The position numbers were made by a program, and so were the translations under genes. Of a stretch of 33,696 nt of DNA, positions 16,551 to 23,968 are shown piece after piece. The stretch lies in contig DASQDR010000110.1 in the NCBI GenBank assembly GCA_035634055.1, positions 1 to 33,696 of the forward strand. Direction: 5' to 3'. Under the pieces are notes generated by a model. The model searched no databases. It saw nothing but the letters and a program-made list of their open reading frames with translations, and was not told the origin of the DNA. Source of the DNA: JAICTV01 sp035634055 (GTDB lineage Bacteria; Planctomycetota; Phycisphaerae; Tepidisphaerales; Tepidisphaeraceae). How positions within the stretch are numbered: position 1 is the stretch's first letter; each line of letters opens with the position of its first letter.

Positions 16551-16590
16551 GCGCGCCGGTCGGGTGCGGGGGGCCCGGCGCGGGCGACTC

Positions 16591-16797
16591 TCAATCCTCC
16601 CTCAACTCGCCGATCAAGCGCTCGAGCGCGATCGTCAGCTTGAAGTCGTTGTCGAAGTCTCCCTGCCGCAGCCGGGCGCGGATGCGGCCGACCTTGGACC
16701 GCACGTCGCGGCCGCCTCTCAACATGGCGAGCAGCCGCTTCGCCGCCGCCTGTTCCGTCTGCGTTCTTTTCCGCGGGCGTCGCGCTCGGCCGCTCAT
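16591..16797 (-). CDS. Small FlgM-like protein (68 aa)
   Basis: A basic N-terminus (RARRPRKRTQTEQAAAKR) is followed by a C-terminal helical part, RSKVGRIRARLRQGDFDNDF then KLTIALERLIGELRED. The spacing of the KV-IR-L-G-F-D and KL-A-RL-L pattern resembles the sigma-28-binding tail of FlgM anti-sigma factors. The match is short and no flagellar gene is nearby, so the assignment is tentative. It starts with an ATG at 16797 that has GGAG about ten bases upstream, and lies 27 nt after the stop of the 16825-17238 gene on the same strand, so the two are probably co-transcribed. It is convergent with ftsY. Confidence 0.5.
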   Translation of the reverse strand: MSGRARRPRKRTQTEQAAAKRLLAMLRGGRDVRSKVGRIRARLRQGDFDNDFKLTIALERLIGELRED

Positions 16798-16824
16798 GCA
16801 GGTTCAACTCCATTGGACGCGCGC

Positions 16825-17238
16825 TCACGTGTAACAGGATTCCTTCTCATCGATCCGCCGCGCCAGCTCCTGCACGACCGCGCGGTAGTGCCCGAACTCC
16901 TCGGCAGCGCTCAGCTCGTCCTGGTCCTTGGCAGAGCCGACCCGCAGCGATTCCATCACGTCCGCCAGGTGCGGCACGTGCAGGGGCCCGGCCTGGCTTT
17001 CCGCCTGGTACTGGCCGTCCCACGAGACGGTGACGCGGAAGTGCGCCCCGCCCGTGCGGTACTCGTTCCACCCGAGCACGCGCTCGCGCCGGTGCGGTCG
17101 CAGCATCCGCAGCACGGACCGCACGTCCTCTTCGAAGATCTGCTCGGCCACCCAGCGCTCGGCGGCGTGACGGCCAGCCTGGTCGTCGCCACCGCGGCCA
17201 CAGGCGCGCCCCGCGCGCTCGAACGTGTCGTGATGCAT
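16825..17238 (-). CDS. Protein of unknown function (137 aa), first gene of a two-gene operon
   Basis: I do not recognise this family. The ATG at 17238 has a near-perfect GGAGGAG six bases upstream, which decides the start; an upstream extension of the frame is Arg/Gly-rich. The protein is hydrophilic. Its middle (WVAEQIFEEDVRSVLRM, GWNEYRTGGAHFRVTVSWDG) is a predicted helix followed by beta strands, and the C-terminal part (AAEEFGHYRAVVQELARRID) is a helix. A cysteine lies near the end (ESCYT). No signal peptide or membrane segment is seen. It lies 27 nt upstream of the FlgM-like gene and is divergent from the MFS transporter. Confidence 0.65.
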   Translation of the reverse strand: MHHDTFERAGRACGRGGDDQAGRHAAERWVAEQIFEEDVRSVLRMLRPHRRERVLGWNEYRTGGAHFRVTVSWDGQYQAESQAGPLHVPHLADVMESLRVGSAKDQDELSAAEEFGHYRAVVQELARRIDEKESCYT

Positions 17239-17614
17239 GTTTCTCCTCCAGTTAAAGGCGCCGTCGCGGCGGGCGTCTCCACCGCCGCCGCGATGATCAA
17301 CCGATCGGCGTGGAGCGCCGCGGCCCATCGCGGCAACAAAGGCACCACCTTGCGTCGGACAAGATTTCCTCGCGGCAAACAGCTCGCAAAAGGGGCGGTG
17401 TCAATGGCGATGCGGGGCGGCGAGGAGCGCGAGAGAAAACTTCGTCACGACAAGATTTCCCTTCGCGTCCCGCCGATGGCGAACTGCGCGCTCGTCGGGC
17501 CGGTCGATGCGGCCGCGACGGGTTGGACGGGAGCGGCTTGCCGCGCAGCAGCCGCGCTGTTACACGAGCGGCCGCCCCGTGACGCACCCCTCCACCATCG
17601 CCGATAGCGGCAGC
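17239..17614. other. Divergent intergenic region with a 12-bp direct repeat
   Basis: No gene is supported. GACAAGATTTCC occurs twice in direct orientation (17358-17369 and 17449-17460), 91 bp apart, each time with GTC shortly before it and CGCG shortly after it. The minus-strand ribosome-binding site GGAGGAG lies at 17245-17251. No clear promoter for the MFS gene is visible. Confidence 0.4.
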
Positions 17615-18850
17615 ATGGGCCCGCCGGCGCCCGCCCGCCGCCGGCCGCTCTGGCCGGCGTACGCCTGCGAGAGTTTTTCGTCCGTCGGCACCACGCTGTT
17701 GCAGGTCGGCATCTTCTTCTACACGCGGCACTACTTCGGCTGGGGAATGCGCGAGAACTTCCTGCTCGCCTGCGGGCAGGGCGCGGTTTACGTCGCCGGC
17801 TCGCTCGCCGCCGCGCGCGTGGTCGAGCGTTTCGGCGGGCGGCGACAGGGGCTCGTCGTCATCTACTCGGTGCTGACGATCGTCTCGCTGCTCGCGCTGG
17901 CGGCGGCGCGGTCGCCGTGCATGCTGGTGGTGGCGCTGATGGCGCACACGCTGATCGCTGCCGGTAACTGGCCCGCCGTCGAAAGCCTGGTGACGGCCGG
18001 CGCCGACGCGCACGCGATGTCGCACCGCGTCGGGATGTACAACCTCGTCTGGTCCAGCACCAACGCGCTCACCTTCGCCGCCAGCGGATCGGTGATCGAG
18101 CACTGGCGGGCGGGGTTGTTCGTCGTTCCGGCGATCGCCCACGCGCTGTCGGCGGCGCTGATGATCGCCTGCCGTAGCGTCGAGCCCACCGCGGCCGAGG
18201 CGGCGGCGCACGCGCACGTCGAGCCGGAGCCGGAACTGCTCCGCAAGCGCACGCTGGCGATGTGGCTGGCGCGGATCTCGCTCCCGGCGACGTACGTGGT
18301 CGTCTACAGCCTGATGGCCATGATGCCCTCGCTGCCGGTGATGCGCCGGCTCGACCCCGGCGCGGCGACGCTCGTCGGTAGCGCGTGGATGGCGGCGCGG
18401 TTCGGCGTCTTCATCGCCCTGGGCGTCACGCGATGGTGGCACACCCGGCCGTCGCTGCTGCTGGCGTCGGCGGCCGTCATGCTCGTCGCGTTCATCGGCG
18501 TGACGGTTCGCCCGTCGGACTTTTTCCCGGGCGCCGGCGTGTCGTACGCAACAGACCTGGCGGCGATGGTCGCGTGGCAGGTGCTGCTCGGCTGCGTGAT
18601 GGGCGTAATCTACGCCGGCTCGCTCTACTTCGGCATGGTGCTCAGCTCCGGCAGCACGGAGCACGGCGGGTATCACGAGGCGCTGATCGGCCTGGGGTCC
18701 ATCCTCGGCCCCGGCACCGCCGCGCTGGCGCAGTGGCGCTGGCCGGACGACGTGCGGGCGGGGGTGATCGCGGTGTCAGGCGTGATCGGTCTCAGCGTGG
18801 CGGCGGCCGTCGTCGCGTCCGTCCGCGCGGCCAGGCGGCCAACGCCGTAG
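17615..18850 (+). CDS. MFS-type transporter
   Basis: A polytopic membrane protein of about 411 residues from the ATG at 17615; a GTG at 17579 is an alternative start, and neither has a clear Shine-Dalgarno site. The sequence reads as two halves of about six hydrophobic segments: LLQVGIFFYTRHYFGWG, FLLACGQGAVYVAGSLAAARVVERFGGRRQ (MFS-like loop 2-3 with Gly-Arg-Arg), VIYSVLTIVSLLALAA, and in the second half ISLPATYVVVYSLMAMMP, ASAAVMLVAFIGVTV, MVAWQVLLGCVMGVIYAG and VIAVSGVIGLSVAAAVVAS. A His-rich charged loop (AHAHVEPEPELLRKR) separates the halves. Twelve helices and the GRR loop fit the major facilitator superfamily. The substrate is unknown and no neighbour points to one. Confidence 0.8.
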   Translation: MGPPAPARRRPLWPAYACESFSSVGTTLLQVGIFFYTRHYFGWGMRENFLLACGQGAVYVAGSLAAARVVERFGGRRQGLVVIYSVLTIVSLLALAAARSPCMLVVALMAHTLIAAGNWPAVESLVTAGADAHAMSHRVGMYNLVWSSTNALTFAASGSVIEHWRAGLFVVPAIAHALSAALMIACRSVEPTAAEAAAHAHVEPEPELLRKRTLAMWLARISLPATYVVVYSLMAMMPSLPVMRRLDPGAATLVGSAWMAARFGVFIALGVTRWWHTRPSLLLASAAVMLVAFIGVTVRPSDFFPGAGVSYATDLAAMVAWQVLLGCVMGVIYAGSLYFGMVLSSGSTEHGGYHEALIGLGSILGPGTAALAQWRWPDDVRAGVIAVSGVIGLSVAAAVVASVRAARRPTP

Positions 18851-19044
18851 CGAGCCGCGTGTCTTGGTTGCTGAACGCCAACCGCGCGCCGGGCCGCCGG
18901 CGCCGGCGACCCCGCAGGCGCGAGGCCGCGCCCGCGTGCGTCCGTCGCGCCGCGCGCGAACTTGGCGGTTCCCCCGTGGCGGACGCGGGGGTAAAGTCGC
19001 CAGCGCGCGTTTTCGCACCGAAGAAACCTTCTACGCCGATCATT

Positions 19045-20208
19045 ATGCGAATGCTCAAGCACCTGCTCCTGCCCCTGATCCTCACCTTTACCCTTGTCGG
19101 CGCCGGCGCCGGCTGCGCCACCGACGCGGCCGTCATCAGCCAGGCGGCCAACATGAACACCCAGCTCGAGCCGGCCATCGTGGAGGACCCGGAGCTGGCG
19201 TCTTATCTCCAGCAGGTCGGCTCGCGCATCATCGATGTCGCAGAAGACCTCAGCGCCCAGGGCTACGGCCCCTCCAGCCACAAGGGCTCGGACAACAAGT
19301 GGATGTTCGGCAACAACATGAAGTTCCACTTCGTGAACTCAAAGACGGTCAACGCCTTCACGACCGGCGGCGAGCACATGTACGTCTACAACGCGCTGTT
19401 CCAGATGTGCAAGAACGAGGAGGAGCTGGCGGCGGTGATGGCGCACGAGTACGGGCACGTTTACGCCCGCCACGTCGCCAAGGGAATGAACCGGCAGTAC
19501 ACCGCGCTGGCGGCCGCGGCGGCGCTGGGCGGGGCGGGGTACGTTGCCGGCGGCAAGGAGCATGGCGCGCAGTACGCCGCCCTGGGCGCCGGCGGCGGGG
19601 CGGCGCTGGGACAGTTCATCAACATGGGCTTCACCCGCAAGGACGAGAACGAGGCGGACAAGCTCGGCTTCGACTTCTACACCCGCGCCGGCTGGGATCC
19701 GGCGCTGTTCGGGCAGTTCTTCCAGGACATGATCGACGCCGGCTATGACAAGACCCCCGCGATGATGTCGGATCACCCGACGCTGGCCAGCCGGGTGGAG
19801 TCGGCGAAAAAGTGGGCGCGCGAGCTGCCGCCCAACGCGCGGCAGTGGCGGCAAGCGCCCGTGGCTGACGGAGCCCGGTTCAAACAGCTCCAGCAGCGCG
19901 CGATGGCGGTGGGGAAGAACATGCCGGACGACACGACGCTGGCCAACAGCCAACAGCTCCTCCAGGCGCTGCCGCGGAGCTGCATCATCCCGTTCACGAC
20001 GCAGGACGAGGTGCAGGCGAGGGAGGCGATCGCCAAGCGAGCCGATGCCGCTCAAGCCAATGCGGCGCCGGCAGGCGCGCCCGGCGGCTCCGGCGCCGCT
20101 GCGCCGCAGGGGGCGAAGAAAAAGAAGAAGCGGCCTCAACCCGCGGCAGCCGCGCCCGCGGCACAGCGCGTCCCCCGGCAGTCCCAGATCATCGGTCGCA
20201 ACGGGTGA
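19045..20208 (+). CDS. M48 family metalloprotease, lipoprotein
   Basis: A 387-aa protein. The N-terminus (KHLLLPLILTFTLVGAGAGC) is a signal peptide ending in a lipobox-like GAGC, so it is probably lipid-anchored at about residue 24. The zinc motif HEYGH is at about residues 134-138 and the third ligand is the first Glu of ENEAD (about 201), as in the M48 peptidases (BepA/LoiP-type envelope quality control). An Ala/Gly-rich segment lies between them. The FNSKT-like strand HFVNSKTVNAFTTGGEHMYVY before the active site is also typical. The C-terminus is Ala/Pro/Lys-rich and probably disordered. The start at 19045 places the signal peptide first; the frame upstream is an MFS shadow. A strong terminator follows at 20321-20379. 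Confidence 0.92.
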   Translation: MRMLKHLLLPLILTFTLVGAGAGCATDAAVISQAANMNTQLEPAIVEDPELASYLQQVGSRIIDVAEDLSAQGYGPSSHKGSDNKWMFGNNMKFHFVNSKTVNAFTTGGEHMYVYNALFQMCKNEEELAAVMAHEYGHVYARHVAKGMNRQYTALAAAAALGGAGYVAGGKEHGAQYAALGAGGGAALGQFINMGFTRKDENEADKLGFDFYTRAGWDPALFGQFFQDMIDAGYDKTPAMMSDHPTLASRVESAKKWARELPPNARQWRQAPVADGARFKQLQQRAMAVGKNMPDDTTLANSQQLLQALPRSCIIPFTTQDEVQAREAIAKRADAAQANAAPAGAPGGSGAAAPQGAKKKKKRPQPAAAAPAAQRVPRQSQIIGRNG

Positions 20209-20320
20209 GGGAGAAGGCGCTCCGGTGAGATCGTGGTCCCGGGATCATTTGTTGAGCGATCTCGCACGGCTTCATTAAGGACGAGCGTTCGATTCGTTTG
20301 CGACGCCGGTCTCTGAGCGA

Positions 20321-20379
20321 AGCGAAGAGCCGGATGTCTTCGTCTTAGAATACCCAAGACATCCGGGTCTTCGCTTTTC
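20321..20379 (+). terminator. Long hairpin terminator of the M48 gene
   Basis: A 20-bp inverted repeat with one mismatch (20321-20340 with 20356-20375) and a 15-nt loop is followed by TTTTC. It lies about 110 nt after the stop at 20208. Confidence 0.8.
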
Positions 20380-20641
20380 TCAGACACCCCGCGTTGCCGC
20401 GCGGCAGAATGGCCTCCATCTATGGGAGCCGCTGCTTCAGCGTCCCGATCGAGTCTCAGGGGGAGTTCTGTCGGCCGACCTCGTCGTCTCCTGCGTCACG
20501 GCGCGCGTTGTTGTAAACGCCATCATCTCCATCTCATCATCGCCACGCGCACGAGGCGTCCCGGGCTGAGGGAGGGGGTGTCCCGCCGCCCGACCTGACG
20601 GACGTTTCCTCGTTGCCTGCTGTGGCGTAGTGGTTCGCTTT

Positions 20642-20747
20642 CCTGCCGGTGAAGTCCCAAGCGCGGGCCGTGCGGCGGCGTCGCCGGGGCCCTCGCGCGC
20701 GCTCGCGTAAGCCCGTGCGGCCCGCGCTCGAGGACTACACCGGCAGG
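20642..20747 (+). promoter_or_regulatory. Three-tier hairpin in the 5' leader, candidate cis-regulatory RNA
   Basis: Three helices are nested: P1 CCTGCCGGTG/CACCGGCAGG (20642-20651 with 20738-20747, 10 bp), P2 AGTCC/GGACT (20653-20657 with 20732-20736, 5 bp) and P3 GCGCGGGCCG/CGGCCCGCGC (20661-20670 with 20718-20727, 10 bp). Single A bulges separate P1 and P2, and an asymmetric 3/4-nt internal loop separates P2 and P3. The 47-nt apical part is GC-rich with a CGGCGTCGCCG palindrome. The element ends 8 nt before the ribosome-binding site of the 20768 gene. It does not match a riboswitch class that I can verify by eye. Confidence 0.55.
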
Positions 20748-20767
20748 TGCTGATGGAGGTCCTCATC

Positions 20768-22021
20768 ATGACGAGCTCATTTCCCGCCCACGCGACCGTC
20801 CCGTTGTCCCTGCGCTCCCCCGTGGCGCGCATGCTCATCGACCACAACCCGTTCTACCTGCTGAGCGCGGCCTGCATGCTCTTCGGCGTGTTCGCGCTCA
20901 ACGGCTCGCTCGACTACAGCCCCATCGGCGTCCGCAAGCTGCTGACGATGATCGTGATGCTCAACGTTTACGAGGCCATCATCATCGCGTTGGCCGTGTT
21001 CCTGCTCAGGCGCGGCATCCGTCGCGACGCGTTGTTGCTGCTGATCGTGGAGGCGTTCTTCCTGGCCGACGTCGGGTTCCTCAACATGGAGATCTTCGCG
21101 ACGCACGCCGCGGTCGGACTGCTGGTGAACGTGCTCCTGCTCGCCGCCGCCGCGGTGAAGGTGGGCTTCATCTTCCGAGCCGCCGGCATCCCGCTGGCCG
21201 ACCCGCGGATGGCGTTCGTGATGATCCAGGTCGCGGTGCTCTTCGCCGTGCCCGGGCTGTTCGCGAGCATCGCCCGGCGGCACGACGATTTTCTCTCGCC
21301 GCTGGTGATCTATTGCGGCTGGTGGCTGGCGGGGGCGCTGCCGGTGGCGTACACGATGACGGTCGGCTCGCTCGACGTCTTCCGCCGCCGCTCCGACGGC
21401 CGCGCGCCCGGAGCCGACGTGATCCTCTCGCGCGTGCTGCTGGTGCTGCCGATGCTCTCGCTGATCGTGCACCTGTGCCTGGCGAACTGGGTCTACAAGG
21501 TGACGTTTCACCCACTGAACGCTGCGCCGCTGCTGCTGGGGCTCGCGGTGCTGTGCGGGCACGCCGACCAGCACGTCACCACGCTGGCGTCGCGGCTGCG
21601 GCTGCACCTTGCGCTGCCCATGGTGGCCGTCGCGCTCTCGGCGCTTCGCTTCCCGCCGGAGATGGTAATCGAGGTCGGGCCGCTCAGCATTTCGCCGCTT
21701 CGGCTGACGCTGCTCGTCGCGACGCTGGTCTACCTGGACGGCCTGTGGCTGCACCGCCACGTCTACTTCGCCTGGGCCGCCGGGGCGTCGCTCGGAATGG
21801 CGGGCATGGGCCACAGCGTCGGAACGATCCATCACAACTCGGTGCAGATGGCCAGGACGTCCGCCAGCACCTTCGATCGACTGGTGCCGGACACGCTGGC
21901 GGAGTGGGGCGTGGTCTCCATCACTGCCGCGTTCCTGCTGCTGGCGATCGGGGCAACCATCAGCTTGACGCGCCGCCCGCCCGTCGTGGTCGAGGAGGCG
22001 CCGCTGGAGGCCGAAGCATGA
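20768..22021 (+). CDS. Conserved polytopic membrane protein
   Basis: A 417-aa protein. The ATG at 20768 has GGAGG eight bases upstream and is preferred over ATGs at 20747 and 20753. The N-terminal DHNPFYLLSAACMLFG pattern is one I associate with a family of uncharacterised planctomycete membrane proteins. About eleven hydrophobic segments follow, for example LLTMIVMLNVYEAIIIALAVFLL, VGLLVNVLLLAAAAVKVGFIF, LLVLPMLSLIVHLCLA, LTLLVATLVYLDGLWL and a final VSITAAFLLLAIGATISL. His and Tyr residues occur in loops (HADQHVTT, WLHRHVYFAW, GHSVGTIHHNS), so metal or proton handling is possible, but this is speculation. It is alone in its unit, preceded by a structured leader and followed by a 14-bp palindrome. 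Confidence 0.8.
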   Translation: MTSSFPAHATVPLSLRSPVARMLIDHNPFYLLSAACMLFGVFALNGSLDYSPIGVRKLLTMIVMLNVYEAIIIALAVFLLRRGIRRDALLLLIVEAFFLADVGFLNMEIFATHAAVGLLVNVLLLAAAAVKVGFIFRAAGIPLADPRMAFVMIQVAVLFAVPGLFASIARRHDDFLSPLVIYCGWWLAGALPVAYTMTVGSLDVFRRRSDGRAPGADVILSRVLLVLPMLSLIVHLCLANWVYKVTFHPLNAAPLLLGLAVLCGHADQHVTTLASRLRLHLALPMVAVALSALRFPPEMVIEVGPLSISPLRLTLLVATLVYLDGLWLHRHVYFAWAAGASLGMAGMGHSVGTIHHNSVQMARTSASTFDRLVPDTLAEWGVVSITAAFLLLAIGATISLTRRPPVVVEEAPLEAEA

Positions 22022-22049
22022 CGTGACGTGATGCAACCCATTCCGGTTT

Positions 22050-22083
22050 CCGTAGGGGCGGAGACGCGCCTCCGCCCCTACGG
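22050..22083. repeat. GTAGGGGCGGAG palindrome between convergent genes
   Basis: A perfect 14-bp stem (22050-22063 with 22070-22083) around loop ACGCGC. It looks like the short dispersed palindromes common in planctomycete genomes. It sits between two convergent genes and could also act as a factor-independent stop, although no T-run follows. Confidence 0.7.
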
Positions 22084-22112
22084 ACCGCAGCGGTGACATT
22101 GCGAGCGAACCG

Positions 22113-22769
22113 TCACGCCTCCGTCGGTAGCGGCAGGTGCGTCACGAGTTGCTCGGCCAGCGCGGTCATGCGTCCCAGCTCGATCGGGTCGAACGGGCGG
22201 GCGGAAAAATCGAGCACCAGCTTCCCGCCCGCCAGCAGCAGCCCGATGTCCGGCGGGAGCAGCGCGCGCATCGGGCTGGCGGAGAGGATGCGGGCAGCGG
22301 TGGTGTCGGTGCCGAAGACGACGAACCGCTCGACCGCGCCCAACCGCGGATAGCTGGAGAGCGAGAACTGGTCGAGCAGGCTGCTCTTCGCCGTCGCCGG
22401 TCGCAGGCCGGTCGGCGGCCAGGCGGCTTCCAGCTCGCGCACGAGCACGTGCCAGCGCGGCGTCGCCACCGCCGACCCGCCGATCGTCTCCAGTTGGAAC
22501 AGGTGAGTCGACCGTGATTCCAGGCAAGTCGTCGCCCGCGCGGCCGCCATCGTGTCGAACGGCGGCGGGGGCTCGCGGTCCTGGTGCGATAACCTGTAGC
22601 CCCGCTCGCGGGCCCAGTCCAATAACGCGCGCCAGCGACGGTTCGTCGTCCACCGGCGGACCTGCCAGTTGAATACCACCAGCGACACCGCCAGCACCGT
22701 CACCAGCGATAACAGCACTGCCCACGAGAACGGGACGTGCGGAACGGCCTTTGCCTCCATCACGATCAC
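22113..22769 (-). CDS. Protein of unknown function with one N-terminal membrane helix (218 aa)
   Basis: I do not recognise the family. Residues about 13-34 (FSWAVLLSLVTVLAVSLVVF) are a membrane anchor, followed by a basic Trp/Arg segment (WQVRRWTTNRRWRALLDWARERGY) and a cytoplasmic domain of about 150 residues with alternating strands (HLFQLETIGG, WHVLVREL, ERFVVFGTD, LLLAGGKLVLDFS) and a C-terminal helix. The GTG at 22769 is chosen because a TAACAT box lies 6 nt upstream of it and no Shine-Dalgarno site exists; the ATG at 22760 is an alternative. It is convergent with the membrane protein gene and divergent from the HEVGH gene, with 94 nt between their starts. Confidence 0.7.
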   Translation of the reverse strand: MIVMEAKAVPHVPFSWAVLLSLVTVLAVSLVVFNWQVRRWTTNRRWRALLDWARERGYRLSHQDREPPPPFDTMAAARATTCLESRSTHLFQLETIGGSAVATPRWHVLVRELEAAWPPTGLRPATAKSSLLDQFSLSSYPRLGAVERFVVFGTDTTAARILSASPMRALLPPDIGLLLAGGKLVLDFSARPFDPIELGRMTALAEQLVTHLPLPTEA

Positions 22770-22775
22770 GCCGCC

Positions 22776-22781
22776 ATGTTA
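22776..22781 (-). promoter_or_regulatory. -10-like box TAACAT of the 22113-22769 gene
   Basis: On the minus strand TAACAT ends 6 nt before the GTG at 22769, so transcription would begin at about the first base of the start codon. No -35 box is evident. Confidence 0.35.
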
Positions 22782-22863
22782 CGCCAGCGCGTCGCACCGT
22801 GCGCGGCGCGGCCGAGGGGATCGCGGCGCGGTTGTGGCGCGGCGGTTGATGTGCGGCGCGCGA

Positions 22864-23295
22864 ATGTCCGATGAATTCGCCCGGATGGCTGATTACTCGC
22901 ACATCGTCGAAGAGATGAAACGGGCGCACGACGTGCGCGTCCGCAAGTGGCGCCGCTCGATGAGCGGGTGCGCCTGGCGGGTCTATTACCACGACGGGCG
23001 GGTGATCAACTGGATCGAGTCGCCCCTCCCGCGCACGCCGATCTCGCTGGCCATCTTCCTGCACGAGGTGGGGCACCACGTGATCGGCTTCCAGCGCTAC
23101 AAGCGCCGCTGCGAGGAGGAGTACCACGTCTGGGTCTGGGCCATCCGCAAGATGCGCGACCTTGGCGTGGAGCCGGACGAAAGGGTCACGCGCCGCTTCC
23201 AGCTCTCGATGCAGTACGCCGTCGACAAGGCGGTGCGCCGCGGGATCAAGGCGCTGCCCGAAGGCTTGGAACAGTTCCTGCCGCAGGCGGCGTAG
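22864..23295 (+). CDS. Small HExxH putative metallopeptidase
   Basis: A 143-aa protein from the ATG at 22864; ATGs at 22849 and 22885 are in frame and none has a clear ribosome-binding site. The centre reads RTPISLAIFLHEVGHHVIGF, a zinc-protease-like HExxH helix, and EEEYHVWVWAIRKM about 20 residues later offers a possible third ligand. Trp/Tyr-rich strands come before it (CAWRVYYHDGRVINWIES). The layout recalls IrrE/ImmA-like or SprT-like minimal zinc proteins but I cannot place it in either. No signal peptide is seen. Its stop is 2 nt from the end of the convergent DUF5615 gene. Confidence 0.72.
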   Translation: MSDEFARMADYSHIVEEMKRAHDVRVRKWRRSMSGCAWRVYYHDGRVINWIESPLPRTPISLAIFLHEVGHHVIGFQRYKRRCEEEYHVWVWAIRKMRDLGVEPDERVTRRFQLSMQYAVDKAVRRGIKALPEGLEQFLPQAA

Positions 23296-23297
23296 GG

Positions 23298-23696
23298 CTA
23301 CTCAACGCGCTCGTCGCCGTTGTCGTCGTCGTCCGACGGCGGCTGATAGATCCTGAGCCGCCCGACCTCCACCGACCAGAGGTGCCCATAGAGCCGCTCA
23401 CGCTCGATCCCGTCCACCAGCGTTCGCACGACCGCGACGAGGTCCGCGCGCGACGGCTTGCGGGGAAGCCGAAGGACGGCGATGCCCCGGTACAGGTGGG
23501 GCGGGACAACGAGCGGGTTGGAAAAGTCCAGGTCGAGCGTCACCAGCGCGCGGCCCTCGCGGGCACAGGTGGTGACCAATTCGAGGTCGCCGGAGCCCGA
23601 CATGCCTTGACCCGGCACCGTCGCGACGTCATGCCCGGCCGTCACCAGCACGTCGAGGCACTGCCGCCCGAGGTTCTCGTCGAGCTTGAGCTTCAA
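23298..23696 (-). CDS. DUF5615 PIN-like toxin-type protein
   Basis: A 132-aa protein with the DUF5615 pattern: KLKLDENLGRQCLDVLVTAG at the start, then a VTLDLDFSNPL segment with conserved Asp pairs, and RGIAVLRLP. DUF5615 proteins are PIN-like nucleases thought to be the toxin of a type II pair with DUF433. I use a TTG start at 23696, because it overlaps the TGA of the upstream DUF433 gene as TTGA, the usual coupling between such genes; longer readings run through the DUF433 gene in another frame. The tail (about residues 118-132) is strongly acidic (DDDDNGDERVE). The acidic metal-site residues are visible, but activity has not been shown for this protein. Confidence 0.85.
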   Translation of the reverse strand: MKLKLDENLGRQCLDVLVTAGHDVATVPGQGMSGSGDLELVTTCAREGRALVTLDLDFSNPLVVPPHLYRGIAVLRLPRKPSRADLVAVVRTLVDGIERERLYGHLWSVEVGRLRIYQPPSDDDDNGDERVE

Positions 23697-23941
23697 CGCG
23701 CCGGTTCCAGGGGAATGTTCACGTAGCGCTCGCGCGACATTTCCGAGCCGTACGCGATGCACGCGAGGACGTCGGCGCGCTCGAGCTGCGGATAGCTTTG
23801 GAGAACGTCCTCGACGGTCTCGCCCGAAGCGAGCAGGTCGAGGATGAGCGAGACCCAGATGCGGTGGCCGCGAATGCACGGCTTGCCGAAGCACCGCTGC
23901 GGGTCGATCCAAATGCGCGACAGCAGCTCGTCACGAGTCAT
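23693..23941 (-). CDS. DUF433 antitoxin-type protein
   Basis: An 82-aa protein. RIWIDPQRCFGKPCIRGHRIWV, LASGETVEDVLQSYPQL and ADVLACIAYG match DUF433, a small DNA-binding-like family often encoded just before a DUF5615 nuclease and proposed to be its antitoxin. A perfect TATAAT ends only 6 nt before the ATG at 23941 and there is no Shine-Dalgarno site, so the transcript should be leaderless. The promoter lies within the 27-nt gap after the oxidoreductase gene, so the pair has its own control. Antitoxins of this type commonly repress their own promoter; that is inference here. Confidence 0.88.
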   Translation of the reverse strand: MTRDELLSRIWIDPQRCFGKPCIRGHRIWVSLILDLLASGETVEDVLQSYPQLERADVLACIAYGSEMSRERYVNIPLEPAR

Positions 23942-23947
23942 GCCGTG

Positions 23948-23953
23948 ATTATA
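23948..23953 (-). promoter_or_regulatory. Consensus -10 box TATAAT of the DUF433/DUF5615 pair
   Basis: Six of six match to the sigma-70 -10 consensus, 6 nt before the ATG at 23941. The place expected for a -35 box (about 23971-23977, in the end of the oxidoreductase gene) has only GGGGTTT-like sequence. Confidence 0.65.
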
Positions 23954-23968
23954 CCCGCTCCCGGCCGG

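Larger units (their letters stand above)
20209..20767. other. 559-nt intergenic region with terminator and structured leader
   Basis: The left part holds the M48 terminator (20321-20379). About 20400-20640 shows nothing that I can name; there is no convincing reading frame on either strand. The right part is the structured element at 20642-20747 followed by GGAGG at 20755-20759. Confidence 0.5.

Noticed and set aside
20630..20760. Cobalamin riboswitch or tRNA-like element in the 20768 leader
   Set aside because: The CCGGTGAAGTCC stretch recalls part of a cobalamin element, but the B12-box and other conserved blocks are missing; no acceptor stem or T-loop is present for a tRNA.
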